From positions 18,947,933 through 19,011,932 of the forward strand of contig NC_019871.2 in assembly GCF_002234675.1 (NCBI RefSeq): a stretch of DNA of 64,000 nucleotides. The letters run 5' to 3'. Below the pieces are notes generated by a model, which saw only the letters and a program-made list of their open reading frames with translations, searched no databases and had not been told where the DNA came from. The stretch comes from Oryzias latipes (taxonomy: Eukaryota > Chordata > Actinopteri > Beloniformes > Adrianichthyidae). The translations under genes and the position numbers were made by a program. This document shows positions 47,201 to 58,000 of the stretch, in pieces (positions within the stretch are counted from its first letter, which is position 1; each line of letters begins with the position of its first letter).

Positions 47201-49291
47201 CCTAAAATCTTTCTCTTTACCCTCCTTTTTATTTTTGCAATATAAGAGTTTTTTCACAAACAAAAACTTTTTAATTAATACTTTCCTGTAATTACGTAAA
47301 GATTTTTTTGATGCAAATTTCTGAGAATACTCCAAAATTCTAAGAATATTCCTAAAAGTTCATCGAAATCTGTCAGGAACCATGTAGGACCCCATATGCA
47401 GAAGACCAGGCTTCGTGGCAGAGACCTAAACATTTAATAAATAAACGTAAGCATTTAAAAAGTAAGTTCAGACATACCTAAACCAAGGGAGCAACAAAAG
47501 CATGACAAAGGAGATGAAAACCAAACACATAAATACACTGAGGGTAGGGTGGATGACATTTACCTGGTGTAATGGCTAGAGGGGAACACCCGAAACAGAA
47601 CATGATCCAAAAAAAAAAACCAAACACGTCTGACAAAACCAAATCCAGGTGCACAATCCTCACAACAGCCAAAGCTCTGGCTTAGTAATTTTTGTGAATG
47701 CTCCTCACGCTGTCAAATTCTCCATATAAACACTGAACCTGAACCAAGCTGTTGCCTCACAGAACCTCAGAACATTTCCAGAGACTCTGTCCATTTCTCA
47801 ATCGCAACTTAAGCTTGTAAGAAAGTTTCAAAAGTTTTCTCTGAGTGAGATGTCGTAATTGTGTTTCTTTTTTTTCTGTATATCTTAAAGCTCCAGCAGA
47901 AGCAGGCAGAGATTTTGGAGGCCCTCCAGCTGTTTGACCTCGTCATTAACAATGAGACCAGCCTGCAGTGTATGAGGACACTCAGGATCAAAAATTATAT
48001 GATTATTGTCAAAAAAGCTCCCATCCAGGTACGGCCTGAAACATGATCCATACTACACTGAAACGCTAAATTCAAAGGAAATGACAGTCACCCACATCCA
48101 TGTAACAGTAGACTCAGGGTCCTGTCAGGAAACACTGATATCCTTTATTCCCTGATTTTTAAGGGTGTGATCAGACTGGACACGTTTGGTCCGCTTTAAG
48201 TGAACCAGAATTTGTTTCCCCCGATAATCCAGAACAGTCTGGGACCAGGAACCGCTCTCAGACCCATAATTCACAATGGTCTTGGTTCAATTCCAATCGG
48301 ACTGAGCTTCAGTTTGCTCTGAGATTCCTCAGTCTGAATTCAATCCGTCCTCAGAACAGAACAACTGAAACTGGAAAACGTAGCGGGTGGTCAGGTGATC
48401 TAATCACAGTCAGAATGTAGCAGCAGATGAGCCGTGAACAAATGTAACGTGGTTACATGGCATGCGTGCTGCGCTGCTGTGATGTCATCCGAAAAGCTAC
48501 CTTGCAGTTCCTTATAAAAATTCTCTTCAAATCATGCCATAACACGACAGCGATGAGACACAGCAAATCATTGAAATGTGGTCGGATGAGTCGCACTCAT
48601 CAAAACAATTTTTAATGTGATACAAATTGCTTCTCGCTATTTTTCCCGACAATCTATGTCATAAACAGTTATCAGTACCTTCTTAACTTTCGTCTTACCA
48701 GGAACCGCCCAGCACCATGCCTCCATTGGGCCAAGAGAATAAAAAGCCTGACGCTGATCCAGCAATTCAAAATCTTTGAGCGAAATATAAACTTTGAATG
48801 AACTCAAAGCTCAGGAAATCCATAATTTCTGCCTGTAGTCGCTTTGCCAAACGTTTTTCCCAGTCTGAATAAACTCTTAAGTGTAAGGGGAAGACATTTG
48901 TATGAAAAATAAAGGTTTATCTTCTGAGAAACAAAAAAAACCAAAAAAAAACTGGGATTAACTTTCATGAATGTTTTCATGCATTTTAAACTATCATCAA
49001 AGCAGAAAACAAAACAAAAAAAGTTACTGTGAGTAAAAAATGCTGTTTCCTTAGAGAGCACACAGCCATCAGCAGTTATGTTTCTTTTGTGGGCATCGGT
49101 TCCCTCTGATCAGTTTTTTGCTGTGAATCTATTTGCAGAAGGATAACCTTACACCCCCCCACCACCCACAAAAAACCAAGGAGGGGAAAACCATTGGAGA
49201 GGTTTTAGACCAGTACAAAACACTGATCAAGAAGAAGCTGAACCTTTTTGCTCAGGACCTTCAACTCTCCAACTGCAAAAGGAAGAAATGA
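44286..49291 (+). CDS. thpo: Thrombopoietin, Mpl ligand (4 exons, 178 aa)
   Basis: Coding exons: 44286-44444, 45531-45617, 47891-48028, 49139-49291. All introns are GT-AG and phase 0. Residues 1 to about 30 are a hydrophobic signal peptide. The stretch DVLPSPVLMPSVELNLNEW (60-78) closely matches the A-B loop region of mammalian thrombopoietin. Four cysteines after the signal (C40, C56, C109, C174) have nearly the spacing of the two disulfides of human TPO. The protein ends at CKRKK, four residues after the last cysteine, so the long glycosylated C-terminal domain of mammals is absent. Five N-glycosylation sequons (N47, N57, N80, N103, N131) lie in the helical domain. Thrombopoietin is a four-helix cytokine that acts through Mpl and JAK/STAT on thrombocyte and stem-cell production. 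Divergent placement from chrd agrees with mammalian synteny. An erythropoietin-like paralogue is the main alternative, but the A-B loop match favours thpo. Confidence 0.87.
44955..45440 (-). repeat. Dispersed repeat family A, copy 3 (thpo intron 1)
   Basis: The reverse complement follows the family order: TGATGATGGAGGACATATAAAAAG, GAGTATTTCTTTATTC, CATTCTGATGAATCCAC, GAGCTGCATCAGGCTCC, then GATCGAAGTGGAACTATA near 44957. It is the only full-length copy in minus orientation and retains a 5' extension absent from copy 2. Confidence 0.7.
45618..47890. other. thpo intron 2 (2.3 kb) with a dispersed repeat at about 47368-47660
   Basis: The segment starting CTGTCAGGAACCATGTAGGACCC and continuing ATGCAGAAGACCAGGC, then a run of ACCAAGGGAGCAACAAAAGCA-like text, resembles a common teleost noncoding repeat. 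Only one copy lies in the window. The rest of the intron shows no exon. Confidence 0.45.
48029..49138. other. thpo intron 3 with a possible MITE at about 48160-48560
   Basis: The segment begins GGGTGTGATCAGACTGGACA and GGTCCGCTTTAAGTGAACC, phrases typical of palindromic hAT-like MITEs in fish. The opposite end was not located, so limits are approximate. No exon was found. Confidence 0.4.
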
Positions 49292-50199
49292 CGAGGCAAG
49301 GAAATGACATAGACAACAGCTGATCCCTAAGTGGACTTTACAGGCTGACGCAGACGGAAGGACCTCTTATTGGAAAAGATGCTGCTTTAAGAGTAGCAGA
49401 AGGATAAACAGAAAGGAACTAAAGGAAGGAAAAACGCTTTTCTGACAACAACTATTACTGTCTGCTTTAAACAGCAGAATATTCAGATGAAAAAGAGGTC
49501 AAGTTCATTTGTGTCTTTGACTTTGCACATCACATGACTAACTTAGTGTTGTGAAAAGCTTGAAATGCTTTTGTATGTTCTGTTTTGGCTTTGTTTTCAA
49601 GATCTGGAGGTTCCAGCTTAGATTTAGTGTCTCAGTGGTTACAATGGATCATTTGTTTCTGCAAACTTTTCTATGGAATACTGTTTTCCTCCTCTGAGTT
49701 CTAAAACTTACTAGTGGACGTCCTTATGTTGTCATAACAATTTATTTAAGAAGCCATCTGCTTTGAAGTTTTTCTCTAACCAACACACTGAAAAACAATT
49801 CAAGATAAAACTATCGAGTTGCAGCACAAACCAAATGAATTAGAGTCAAACATTGAAAGAGTTTGGGTGGAGCGACTTTGCCTTCAGCAAAAAGACAGGC
49901 TGGCTGCTTTTTGGCTCAGTAGAATGTGGTCGATCAAGTTCATCTGCTCTGCTGCTCTGGTTCGCTATTAAGTTAAATGTTCACAAACAAGTTATTTTGT
50001 GTCTCCAGCAAGATCAAAAGAGGTTTTAAAGTTTACAACAGGAAAGATACATTTAAGGAAATTATTTTCTCTTTAGGGTTGTATGGTGGTGTCCAATTAG
50101 GCCTGGTACAATTCCAAGCTGCATTGTTTTTGTGTGAAGTTTGTATGTTCTCTCCTTTTATGTGTGGGCAAAAACGTGCTTCCTAGTTTCATTGATGAT

Positions 50200-50365
50200 T
50201 CTAAATTGCCCCTGGGTGTGCATGTGAGTGATTGCATAGCCCTGTCACAGACAGGTGACCTGTCTTTGGTGTACCCCACTTTAACCAATCAGTTGCTGGG
50301 ATAGGCTCCAGCAGCCTCTTGACCCCTGGAGCAGTTCAGCGGGTTTGGAAAATGGATTGATGTTC
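50200..50365 (+). repeat. LINE/SINE 3'-end fragment, copy 5
   Basis: Plus orientation: AAATTGCCCCTGGGTGTG, GACAGGTGACCTGTC, GGGATAGGCTCCAGCAGCC and GGGTTTGGAAAATGGATTGA at the 3' end. The copy is about 165 bp and ends in the TGGATTGA-type tail without expansion. Confidence 0.7.
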
Positions 50366-50953
50366 TCTTCTTTGTTGTTTATTGCATTTCCCTTTTATAG
50401 AACCCAACAATGATCACAAAAGACAGTTTCAGGAGTGCCGGTGCAGCTAATTCCTTTTGTCTCTTCCGGCATTGCAGTGAGAACTGTACCCACAGCTCCC
50501 TCTGTGGGGATAGAACCAAAACATGTAATGTATTCTGCAACCAAATGAATGCACTCTGCTCTGTGATACCGAATTTGTTCAAGCATGTAGGAATAATTAT
50601 TATATCATATTAAATAATAATTATTTCTTTTATCATTTACTCTTTTTAAAGCATCTACAATGGTTCTCAGATTAGATACATTTAATTTACACTTAAGGAG
50701 GCCTCCTGTGTTCTTTCATACCAGTTTAGCTTAAATTTGCATAACTGTTTTGTGTTTATAATATATGTAATAAAGGATGCATGCACAGAGAAAGGAAAAA
50801 ATATTAGACTTCACAATTTTTTTTGTAATAGTGCCATTTGTTATTTATTGATGATAAAAAATATCTGTATATGTTGTCTTTTTATTATGTGGATATTTTG
50901 TCCCACTAATGTATAAAAACTATGCATAGCATTTATGTGGAATTAAAAACTTT

Positions 50954-50967
50954 ATACTATAGCAAAT
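50954..50967 (+). repeat. Target-site duplication, left copy
   Basis: ATACTATAGCAAAT occurs immediately before the RTE element and again, identical, immediately after it (54097-54110). This marks the exact insertion. Confidence 0.95.
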
Positions 50968-53900
50968 CTAGCCACAGGGGTTGCAAGCCAGTTGCCTCTG
51001 TGCCGGTCCCAAGCCCGGATAAATAGAGAGGGTTGCGTCAGGAAGGGCATCCGGCGTAAAAATTTGCCAAAATAACCATGCGAATCATCCACAACACTTT
51101 AGACATACCGGATCGGTCGAGGCCCGGGTTAACAACGACCGCCACCGATGCTGTTAACCTACAGGGTGTCGGTGGAAATTTGACTACTGTTGGTGGAAGA
51201 AAGAGGGGAGGCAGAAGGGTCCGTGGCCAGAGAGAGAAGGGAAAAGGCAGGAACATAGGTTTGAGAATAGGGACTCTTAACGTTGGCACAATGACAGGGA
51301 AAGGCAGAGAGCTGGCAGACATGATGGAGAGAAGGAAGGTAGATGTACTGTGTGTGCAGGAGACAAGGTGGAAGGGCAGCAAGGCACGTAGTATTGGAGG
51401 AGGATACAAACTGTTCTATCATGGTGTTGATAGAAAGAGAAACGGGGTAGGAGTGATTCTGAAGGGGGAGTTTGTAAACAGTGTTCTAGAGGTGAAAAGA
51501 GTCTCAGACAGGATGATGAGCCTAAAGTTAGAAATTGAAGGGGTGATGGTGAATGTAGTCAGTGGGTATGCGCCACAGGTTGGCTGTGAGTTAGAAGTGA
51601 AGGAGAGATTCTGGAGTGAGTTGGATGAGGTCATAGAGGGTATCCCCAGAGGAGAGAGAGTTGTTATTGGAGCAGACTTTAATGGGCATGTTGGTGAGGG
51701 CAACAGAGGTGATGAGGAGGTGATGGGCAGGTTTGGTGTGAAGGAAAGGAATCTGGAGGGACAGATGGTGGTGGACTTTGCGAAGAGGATGGAAATGGCT
51801 GTAGTCAACACTTACTTCCAGAAGAGAGAGGAACATAGAGTGACATACAGAAGTGGAGGTAGGAGTACTCAGGTGGACTACATCCTATGTAGACGAGGTC
51901 ATTTGAGAGAGGTTAATGACTGCAAAGTGGTGGTAGGAGAGAGTGTAGCCAGACAGCACCGCATGGTGGTGTGTAAGATGACTCTGGAGGTCAGGAAGAA
52001 GAAGAGAGGGAAAACAGAAAAGAAGACCAAGTGGTGGAAGCTGCAGAATGAAGAAACTTGTGAGGAATTTAGGCAGAAGTTGAGACAGGTCCTGGGTGGT
52101 CAGGATGAGCTTCCAGATGACTGGGAAACTACAGCAGAGATTATCAGGGAAACAGGTAGGAAGGTGCTAGGTGTGTCATCTGGAAAGAGGAAAGACGGTA
52201 AAGAGACTTGGTGGTGGAATGAGGAAGTACAGGAATGCGTCCAGAGGAAGAGGTTGGCTAAAAGGAAGTGGGATGTAGAAAGGACTGAGGAAGGTAGACA
52301 GGAGTACAAGGAAGCGCAGCGTAGAGTGAAGAGAGAGGTGGCAAAGGCCAAACAGAAAGCTTACGATGAGCTATATGACAGGTTAGACACAAAGGAAGGA
52401 GAGAAGGACTTGTACAGGCTAGCCAGACAGAGAGACAGAGATGGGAAGGACGTGCAACAGATAAGGGTGATTAAGGACAGAGACGGAAAGGTGCTAACAA
52501 CCCAGGAGAGTGTACAGAAAAGATGGAAGGAGTATTTTGAGGAGCTGATGAACGAGGAAAATGACAGGGAAAGAAGGGAGGAAGATGTGGTTGTTGTGGA
52601 GCAGGAAGTAGCAGAGATTGGAAAGGATGAGGTTAGGAAGGCTCTGAAAAGGATGAAGAGCGGAAAGGCCGTTGGTCCTGATGACGTACCTGTGGAGGTA
52701 TGGAAGTGCTTAGGAGAGACAGCAGTGGAATTTCTAACGAGTTTGTTCAATAGGATTCTAGAGAGTGAGAAGATGCCTGAGGAATGGAGGAGAAGCGTTC
52801 TGGTTCCGATCTTTAAGAACAAGGGTGACACGCAGAACTGCAGCAACTATAGAGGAATAAAGTTGATGAGCCACACAATGAAGCTGTGGGAAAGAGTAGT
52901 GGAAGCCAGGCTTAGGAAGAAGGTGGAGATTTGTGAGCAGCAGTATGGTTTCATGCCCCGTAAGAGCACCACTGATGCCATTTTTGCTTTGAGAATGTTG
53001 ATGGAAAAGTACAGAGAAGGTCAGAAGGAGCTGCATTGTGTGTTCGTAGATTTAGAGAAGGCGTATGACAGGGTGCCGAGGGAGGAGCTGTGGTACTGTA
53101 TGAGGTCGTCTGGAGTGGCAGAGAAGTATGTCAGAGTAGTTCAGGACATGTATGAGAGAAGTATGACGGTGGTGAGATGTGCTGTAGGTCAGACAGAGGA
53201 GTTCAAGGTGGAAGTGGGACTACACCAAGGATCAGCTTTGAGTCCTTTTTTGTTTGCTATGCTGATGGACAGGCTGACAGACGAGGTAAGACAGGAATCT
53301 CCCTGGACAATGATGTTTGCGGATGACATTGTAATTTGCAGTGAGAGTAGAGAGCAGGTGGAGGAACAGCTAGAGAGGTGGAGGTTTGCTCTGGAAAGAA
53401 GAGGCATGAAGGTCAGTCGTAGTAAGACAGAATACATGTGTCTGAACGAGAGGGATCAAGGTAGAAGCGTTAGGTTACAGGGGGCTGAGGTGAAGAAGGT
53501 GCAGGAGTTTAAGTACTTGGGGTCAACAGTTCAGTGTGATGGGGAGTGTGGAAAAGAGGTGAAGAGGCGAGTGCAGGCAGGTTGGAGCGGGTGGAGGAAA
53601 GTGTCAGGAGTGTTGTGTGACAGAAGAGTGTCAGCAAGACTCAAAGGAAAGGTGTACAAGACAGTGGTGAGACCAGCTCTGCTCTATGGGTTAGAGACGG
53701 TAGCAGTGAGACAGAGACAAGAGGCTGAGATGGAGGTAGCAGAGATGAAGATGTTGAGGTTCTCCTTAGGAGTGACCAGGTTAGACAGGATAAGGAACGA
53801 GTACATCAGAGGGACGGCTCATGTTGCCTGTGTTAGCGACAAAGCCAGAGAAGCCAGACTGAGATGGTTTGGACATGTTCAGAGGAGGGATAGTGGATAT

Positions 53901-54096
53901 ATTGGTAGAAGGATGTTGGAGATGGAGCTGCCTGGCAGGAGGGCAAGAGGACGGCCAAAGAGGAGATACATGGATGTCTTGACAGAGGACATGAAGTTGG
54001 CTAATGTTAGGGTAGAAGATGTTCATGATAGAGTGAGGTGGAAAAGGATGATTTGCTGTGGCGACCCCTGATGGGAAAAGCCGAAAGAGAGAAAGA
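50968..54096 (+). mobile_element. Full-length RTE-clade non-LTR retrotransposon
   Basis: The element is 3129 bp long: about 110 bp of 5' leader, one ORF of 2994 bp and a 25-bp 3' end (GGGAAAAGCCGAAAGAG then GAAAGA). Perfect 14-bp target-site duplications flank it. There are no LTRs and no poly(A) tail, as usual for the RTE clade, whose elements have a single endonuclease-reverse transcriptase ORF and very short 3' UTRs. Intact ORF plus identical duplications indicate a recent insertion, downstream of thpo and in the same orientation. A diverged, deleted relative begins near 63665. Confidence 0.95.
51078..54071 (+). CDS. RTE ORF: apurinic-like endonuclease plus reverse transcriptase, 997 aa, intact
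   Basis: The N-terminal half is an endonuclease/exonuclease/phosphatase domain (about residues 64-300) with GTLNVGTM, CVQETRWKG, SGYAPQVG, IGADFNGHVGEG and TQVDYILCRR; these hold the metal-binding and catalytic residues of the APE family. The final SDH-type box reads RQHRMVV. The reverse transcriptase (about 510-830) has KSGKAVGPDDVP, NYRGIKLMS, QYGFMPRKST, FVDLEKAYDRVP, GLHQGSALSPFLF, the catalytic FADD (about 746-749) and EFKYLGSTV. The C-terminus has RRARGRPKRRYMDVL and ends CCGDP. The protein nicks target DNA and copies its own RNA onto the nick. There is no frameshift or stop, so it may still be functional. The first ATG may not be the true start; an RTE start can lie farther in. Confidence 0.95.
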   Translation: MRIIHNTLDIPDRSRPGLTTTATDAVNLQGVGGNLTTVGGRKRGGRRVRGQREKGKGRNIGLRIGTLNVGTMTGKGRELADMMERRKVDVLCVQETRWKGSKARSIGGGYKLFYHGVDRKRNGVGVILKGEFVNSVLEVKRVSDRMMSLKLEIEGVMVNVVSGYAPQVGCELEVKERFWSELDEVIEGIPRGERVVIGADFNGHVGEGNRGDEEVMGRFGVKERNLEGQMVVDFAKRMEMAVVNTYFQKREEHRVTYRSGGRSTQVDYILCRRGHLREVNDCKVVVGESVARQHRMVVCKMTLEVRKKKRGKTEKKTKWWKLQNEETCEEFRQKLRQVLGGQDELPDDWETTAEIIRETGRKVLGVSSGKRKDGKETWWWNEEVQECVQRKRLAKRKWDVERTEEGRQEYKEAQRRVKREVAKAKQKAYDELYDRLDTKEGEKDLYRLARQRDRDGKDVQQIRVIKDRDGKVLTTQESVQKRWKEYFEELMNEENDRERREEDVVVVEQEVAEIGKDEVRKALKRMKSGKAVGPDDVPVEVWKCLGETAVEFLTSLFNRILESEKMPEEWRRSVLVPIFKNKGDTQNCSNYRGIKLMSHTMKLWERVVEARLRKKVEICEQQYGFMPRKSTTDAIFALRMLMEKYREGQKELHCVFVDLEKAYDRVPREELWYCMRSSGVAEKYVRVVQDMYERSMTVVRCAVGQTEEFKVEVGLHQGSALSPFLFAMLMDRLTDEVRQESPWTMMFADDIVICSESREQVEEQLERWRFALERRGMKVSRSKTEYMCLNERDQGRSVRLQGAEVKKVQEFKYLGSTVQCDGECGKEVKRRVQAGWSGWRKVSGVLCDRRVSARLKGKVYKTVVRPALLYGLETVAVRQRQEAEMEVAEMKMLRFSLGVTRLDRIRNEYIRGTAHVACVSDKAREARLRWFGHVQRRDSGYIGRRMLEMELPGRRARGRPKRRYMDVLTEDMKLANVRVEDVHDRVRWKRMICCGDP

Positions 54097-54110
54097 ATAC
54101 TATAGCAAAT
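54097..54110 (+). repeat. Target-site duplication, right copy
   Basis: Identical to 50954-50967. Confidence 0.95.
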
Positions 54111-55025
54111 GAAGAAAAGTATTTTTTTGCCTCAAGTGCTTAAATAAACCTATTTTCACCTCATAATATGTTTTTTTTAAATTAAACTTTGTTTCTAGCA
54201 AACAGATCATGTTTGTATTTTTTAACCTACAGGAAATGCTCAAATCTGATCACGTGACCAAGACCACACGCCGGAAAATGACAGGAAAAAGAAAAGGAGT
54301 GTCTTATTTTTCAACCTTATTTGTTTATTTATGTACAAAACGAGTCAGGGTAAAACATCAGAAATGAGCATACAATAACAAAAATGGCGGAGTGAAAAAA
54401 ATAAAATTAAAAATGGGCAGAGGCAAGGCAAGAAACAATTTAAAATGACAACAATTTTGCAATAGCTCTGTAAAATGCTGTTGCCTTTTTTTAAGAGACT
54501 TAAATTAATCTGAAAAGTAATTTAAAAAGATAGTTAAAGGACAAACATGCCGTAACTAATGCGATTTTAAAGGTAGAGACCACGAGACAGTTGCAAAAGC
54601 GGAACATGTTCGCATTATTTCAAAATAAAATATTCGTGTGATGTTCAACAGCGACAAGTGTCTAGCTGTGCTTTTATACTGAAAGTTCGATTCGGAAGTG
54701 GCTGGTGTATCACATGACTTTCTGTCCCACAGATAATCACTACATAAACTTAACCTCAATGGCTGCACTTTAGGAAGCTGCCGGCGTTTGCTGGATCTGA
54801 TATTTCTATCGACAAACTGCAATTGTCATTATGTCTGTTTACGGCGCTTTCCGATATGTTTAAAAATAAATCCAAAATAACCAGTTTCACGCCGCCGAAA
54901 GTAAACTTAATCGTGAGGGAAAAGAAGTGAAACTGATTTAGTTTTTTAAAAATGTTTTTTAAGAATTAATTTTTTTTTAAGAAAAAGCAGCGGGATAGCC
55001 GCGTTCACCTTCAGACCAGACCAAC
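54111..55025. promoter_or_regulatory. slc12a9: slc12a9 upstream region with a CLEAR-like E-box
   Basis: TCACGTGA lies at 54250-54257, about 770 bp before the ATG. This palindrome is the core of TFEB/MITF/USF-type sites. No TATA box sits near the ATG. The G+C content rises sharply only from about 54995 into exon 1. The rest is AT-rich and has no recognised element. Confidence 0.35.
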
Positions 55026-58000
55026 ATGACGGAGCGGACCCCCCTCCTCCACTACCGGCTGTGCACCAGCGTGAATGAGTCCGAGCCGCGGTCCCCCCCG
55101 GCCGGCCAGGCCCCGGAGCGGCGGCCCGGCAGCCCCCGGGCGAGGCCCGCCGGCCCGCAGCGGCAGCAGAAGAAGCTGTCGACGTTCTTCGGGGTGGTCA
55201 TCCCCACTCTGCTGTCCATGTTCAGCGTGGTGGTGTTCCTCAGGATCGGTGAGTTCAAGTTTCACCAGGAAAGAAAACAAACAAAAACAAAACAAAACTA
55301 GGTAGTAAGTTTCTGTTAGAAGTTTTCCAACTACACACGTCACAAATCACCAGGTTAACTTAAGTATTTCTGAAGGTGATGTCTGTTTTGAGCTTTATCA
55401 TGAACTCAGTTTTAGGATGAGTTACTTTGCAGAAATTATTCTTGAATCTGTTTTATCATGAAAATGCCCAACTGCTTTTAAGACACAATGTTAGATGGAA
55501 ACCACGGGAATGGAACCATCAACCTTGGAATCAGTACACAATACAAACAAAATACTTGCGTCCCTCTCATTGTCAGAAAACGATCTCTATAGGACCTAAA
55601 TCTATGTATATAGCATATCATGACCTTAGAACAAGGACAACAGTTTGGTCCCGCAGTGAGTTAATGTTGCATCAATTTTGAAGTATATAAACTAGGCCAG
55701 CACAATAAATTGTAAATATATTGTTATCGTGATATCCAGCTGTGGAATATGCATAACGCAGAACACTGTGAAATTTGCAATAAATGGTATCCTAAAATTT
55801 GCCAAAACAATCTTATGGCAGCTTGAAGTATTTAACGAATCAAATAAACCCTTTTATCCATTTGACCAATCGGATGGACTCCTTCACATTGTTGACTAAT
55901 CGGATGCAGCCCTTTATGTTAGATGTTTGCCTCCTTTGTAGACGAGGGTCATTTAAGTTATGTTGACTCTTATTTAAATTAAACTGTTGCAGTGAAATGA
56001 AAATGATGTTTTTGGTTGTCTTGGTATTTGTTTATCGCAAGTTATATCGTCATTGTAATATTGATCACTAATATTGCAAATCACGAGTTTTTCTCATTCC
56101 TCATTCCTCATATAAAGTATGTTTACTCTTAACACCATGCTTTTATGATTCTTGTTTAAAATGCAACAGCATAAAATGACAGATAAAACCCCTGACATTA
56201 CCACATAATTTTACATTTCTTCTTGCAATGTTTTATGAATGTTAGTCATATCATATTTGTCATGAGCGTAACCAAACCTAAAGATGTCATGTGTTTTTTC
56301 ACTTCAAAAGGTCTGGGACTTGAACGGCAAAACATTTCATCCCCTACATGCTGTTTGGACAGTTAGTTTTTTTTATAGATGTTTGTCTAAAATGATTTTC
56401 TGGTGTTAAAAACCCACTTGGATGAAAATAGTGTTTTTAATATGTTCTTGTAGCATTTTTCTGATGAGGCCAAAAACAGTGAAAAAACTAAATAAGAAAA
56501 TAAAGGGAAAACCTATATAACTCAGTGTTACTCTAAGTCAATCAGGCCTCTGTGTAATCAAACTGTTCAGTTAGGAAGCAACTCTGACTGACAATCAATT
56601 TCATGTTTTTGTGCAAGTGGAATAGACAATAGGTGGAAATAATAGGCGATCATTAAGACACCTCCAAAAGAGGAGTGGTTCTGCAAATGGTGACCACAGA
56701 CACCTTCTCTATCTCTGTTTTCTGGCTGATGTTTTGGTGACTTTTGAATGCAGACATTGGTATCACTCCAACGGTACCATGAGACGGCGTCTGCAGCCAA
56801 CAGTTCGTCCAGTATGGCATACCAATGCGAGCTATGGCAAGAATGTTTGCCGTGTCTGTCACCGTAGTGTCCAGAGCATGGAGGTGCTACCACAAGGCAG
56901 GCCAGTAAATCAGGAGACGTGAAGGAGGCCTCAGGAGGGCAACAACCCTGCATCAGGACCATTACCTCCTCCTTTGTGCAAGCAGAAACTGGAGGAGCAC
57001 TGCCATAGCCTTGCAAAATAACCGCCAGTAGGTCAGAAATGTGCACATTTCTGCTCCAACTGTTAGAAACAGACTCCATGAGGGAGGAATGAGGGGCCGA
57101 CATCCGAAAGTGGGAGTTATGCTTACAGCCCAACACCAAGCAAGACGTTTGGCATTTGCCAGAGAAGAACAAGATAAGCAAATTCACTACTGGTGTCCTG
57201 TACTCTTCAGAGATGAAAGCAGGTTCACACTGAGCACATGTGACAGACGTGACAGAGTCTGGAGACACCGTGGAGAATGTTCTGCTGCTTGCAATGTCCA
57301 CCATGACCAGTTTGGCAGTGGCTCAGTAATGGTTTGGGGTGGCATCTGTTTGGAGGGCTGCACAGCTCTACATGTGCTCAGCAGTAGTAGCCTGACTGCC
57401 ATTAGGTACCGAGATAAGTTTCTCAGAGACCATTCTCTGTTCCCCAGACCTGAATCCAGTAGAGATGTCATGTCTCGGTCCATCCACCAACCCACTGTTG
57501 CATCACACACTGTCCAGAAATTGGCAGATGCTTTGCCCCAGGTGTGGGAGGAGATCCTCCAGGAAACAGCCCGTTGCTTCGTTAGAAGCTTACCCAGGCG
57601 TTGCAGGGATGTCGTATGGGCACGTGGAAGCCACACCCACTGCTGAGCCTCATTTTGACTTAGTTCAAAGACTTTACATTGAGGTTGGTTCAGCCTGTAG
57701 TGAGTTTTTCCACTTTAATTTTGAAAATGATTTCACATTCTGACCCCCACAGACTGATACCTTTCATTTCCATTAATACTTTTTGTGTAGTTGTGTTGTC
57801 AGCACACGCAACTTTGTAAGAAAAAAGCATTTAAAAAGAAGATTGCATTTGTCCCGGGATTGGATGCCTTTTGGTAGAGATCCCTTTATTTTTTAAGCAG
57901 TGTATAAAGAAATTTAAGCTTAAACCTGTGGTTTTGAGTATTTCTTTATTCAAATTGTTTTAAATTAGCGGCAGACACAGAAGTGCAGTTTGAAAAAGAG

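Larger units (their letters stand above)
49292..50967. other. thpo downstream region and probable 3' UTR
   Basis: There is no further coding sequence after the thpo stop. A canonical AATAAA at 50769-50774 is a candidate polyadenylation signal and would give a 3' UTR of about 1.5 kb; ATTAAA near 50942 is another. A LINE/SINE tail lies inside at 50200-50365. The RTE element is inserted just after it. Confidence 0.4.

Noticed and set aside
44286..49291. Erythropoietin as the identity of the cytokine gene
   Set aside because: The A-B loop stretch (LPSPVLMPSVELNLNEW), the cysteine spacing and the position next to chrd fit thrombopoietin; EPO has a different loop and neighbours.
51419..53437. Several minus-strand frames of 80-160 codons
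   Set aside because: They are antisense shadows of the RTE ORF.
56567..57304. 245-codon minus-strand frame
   Set aside because: It is antisense to the Tc1-like transposase remnant.
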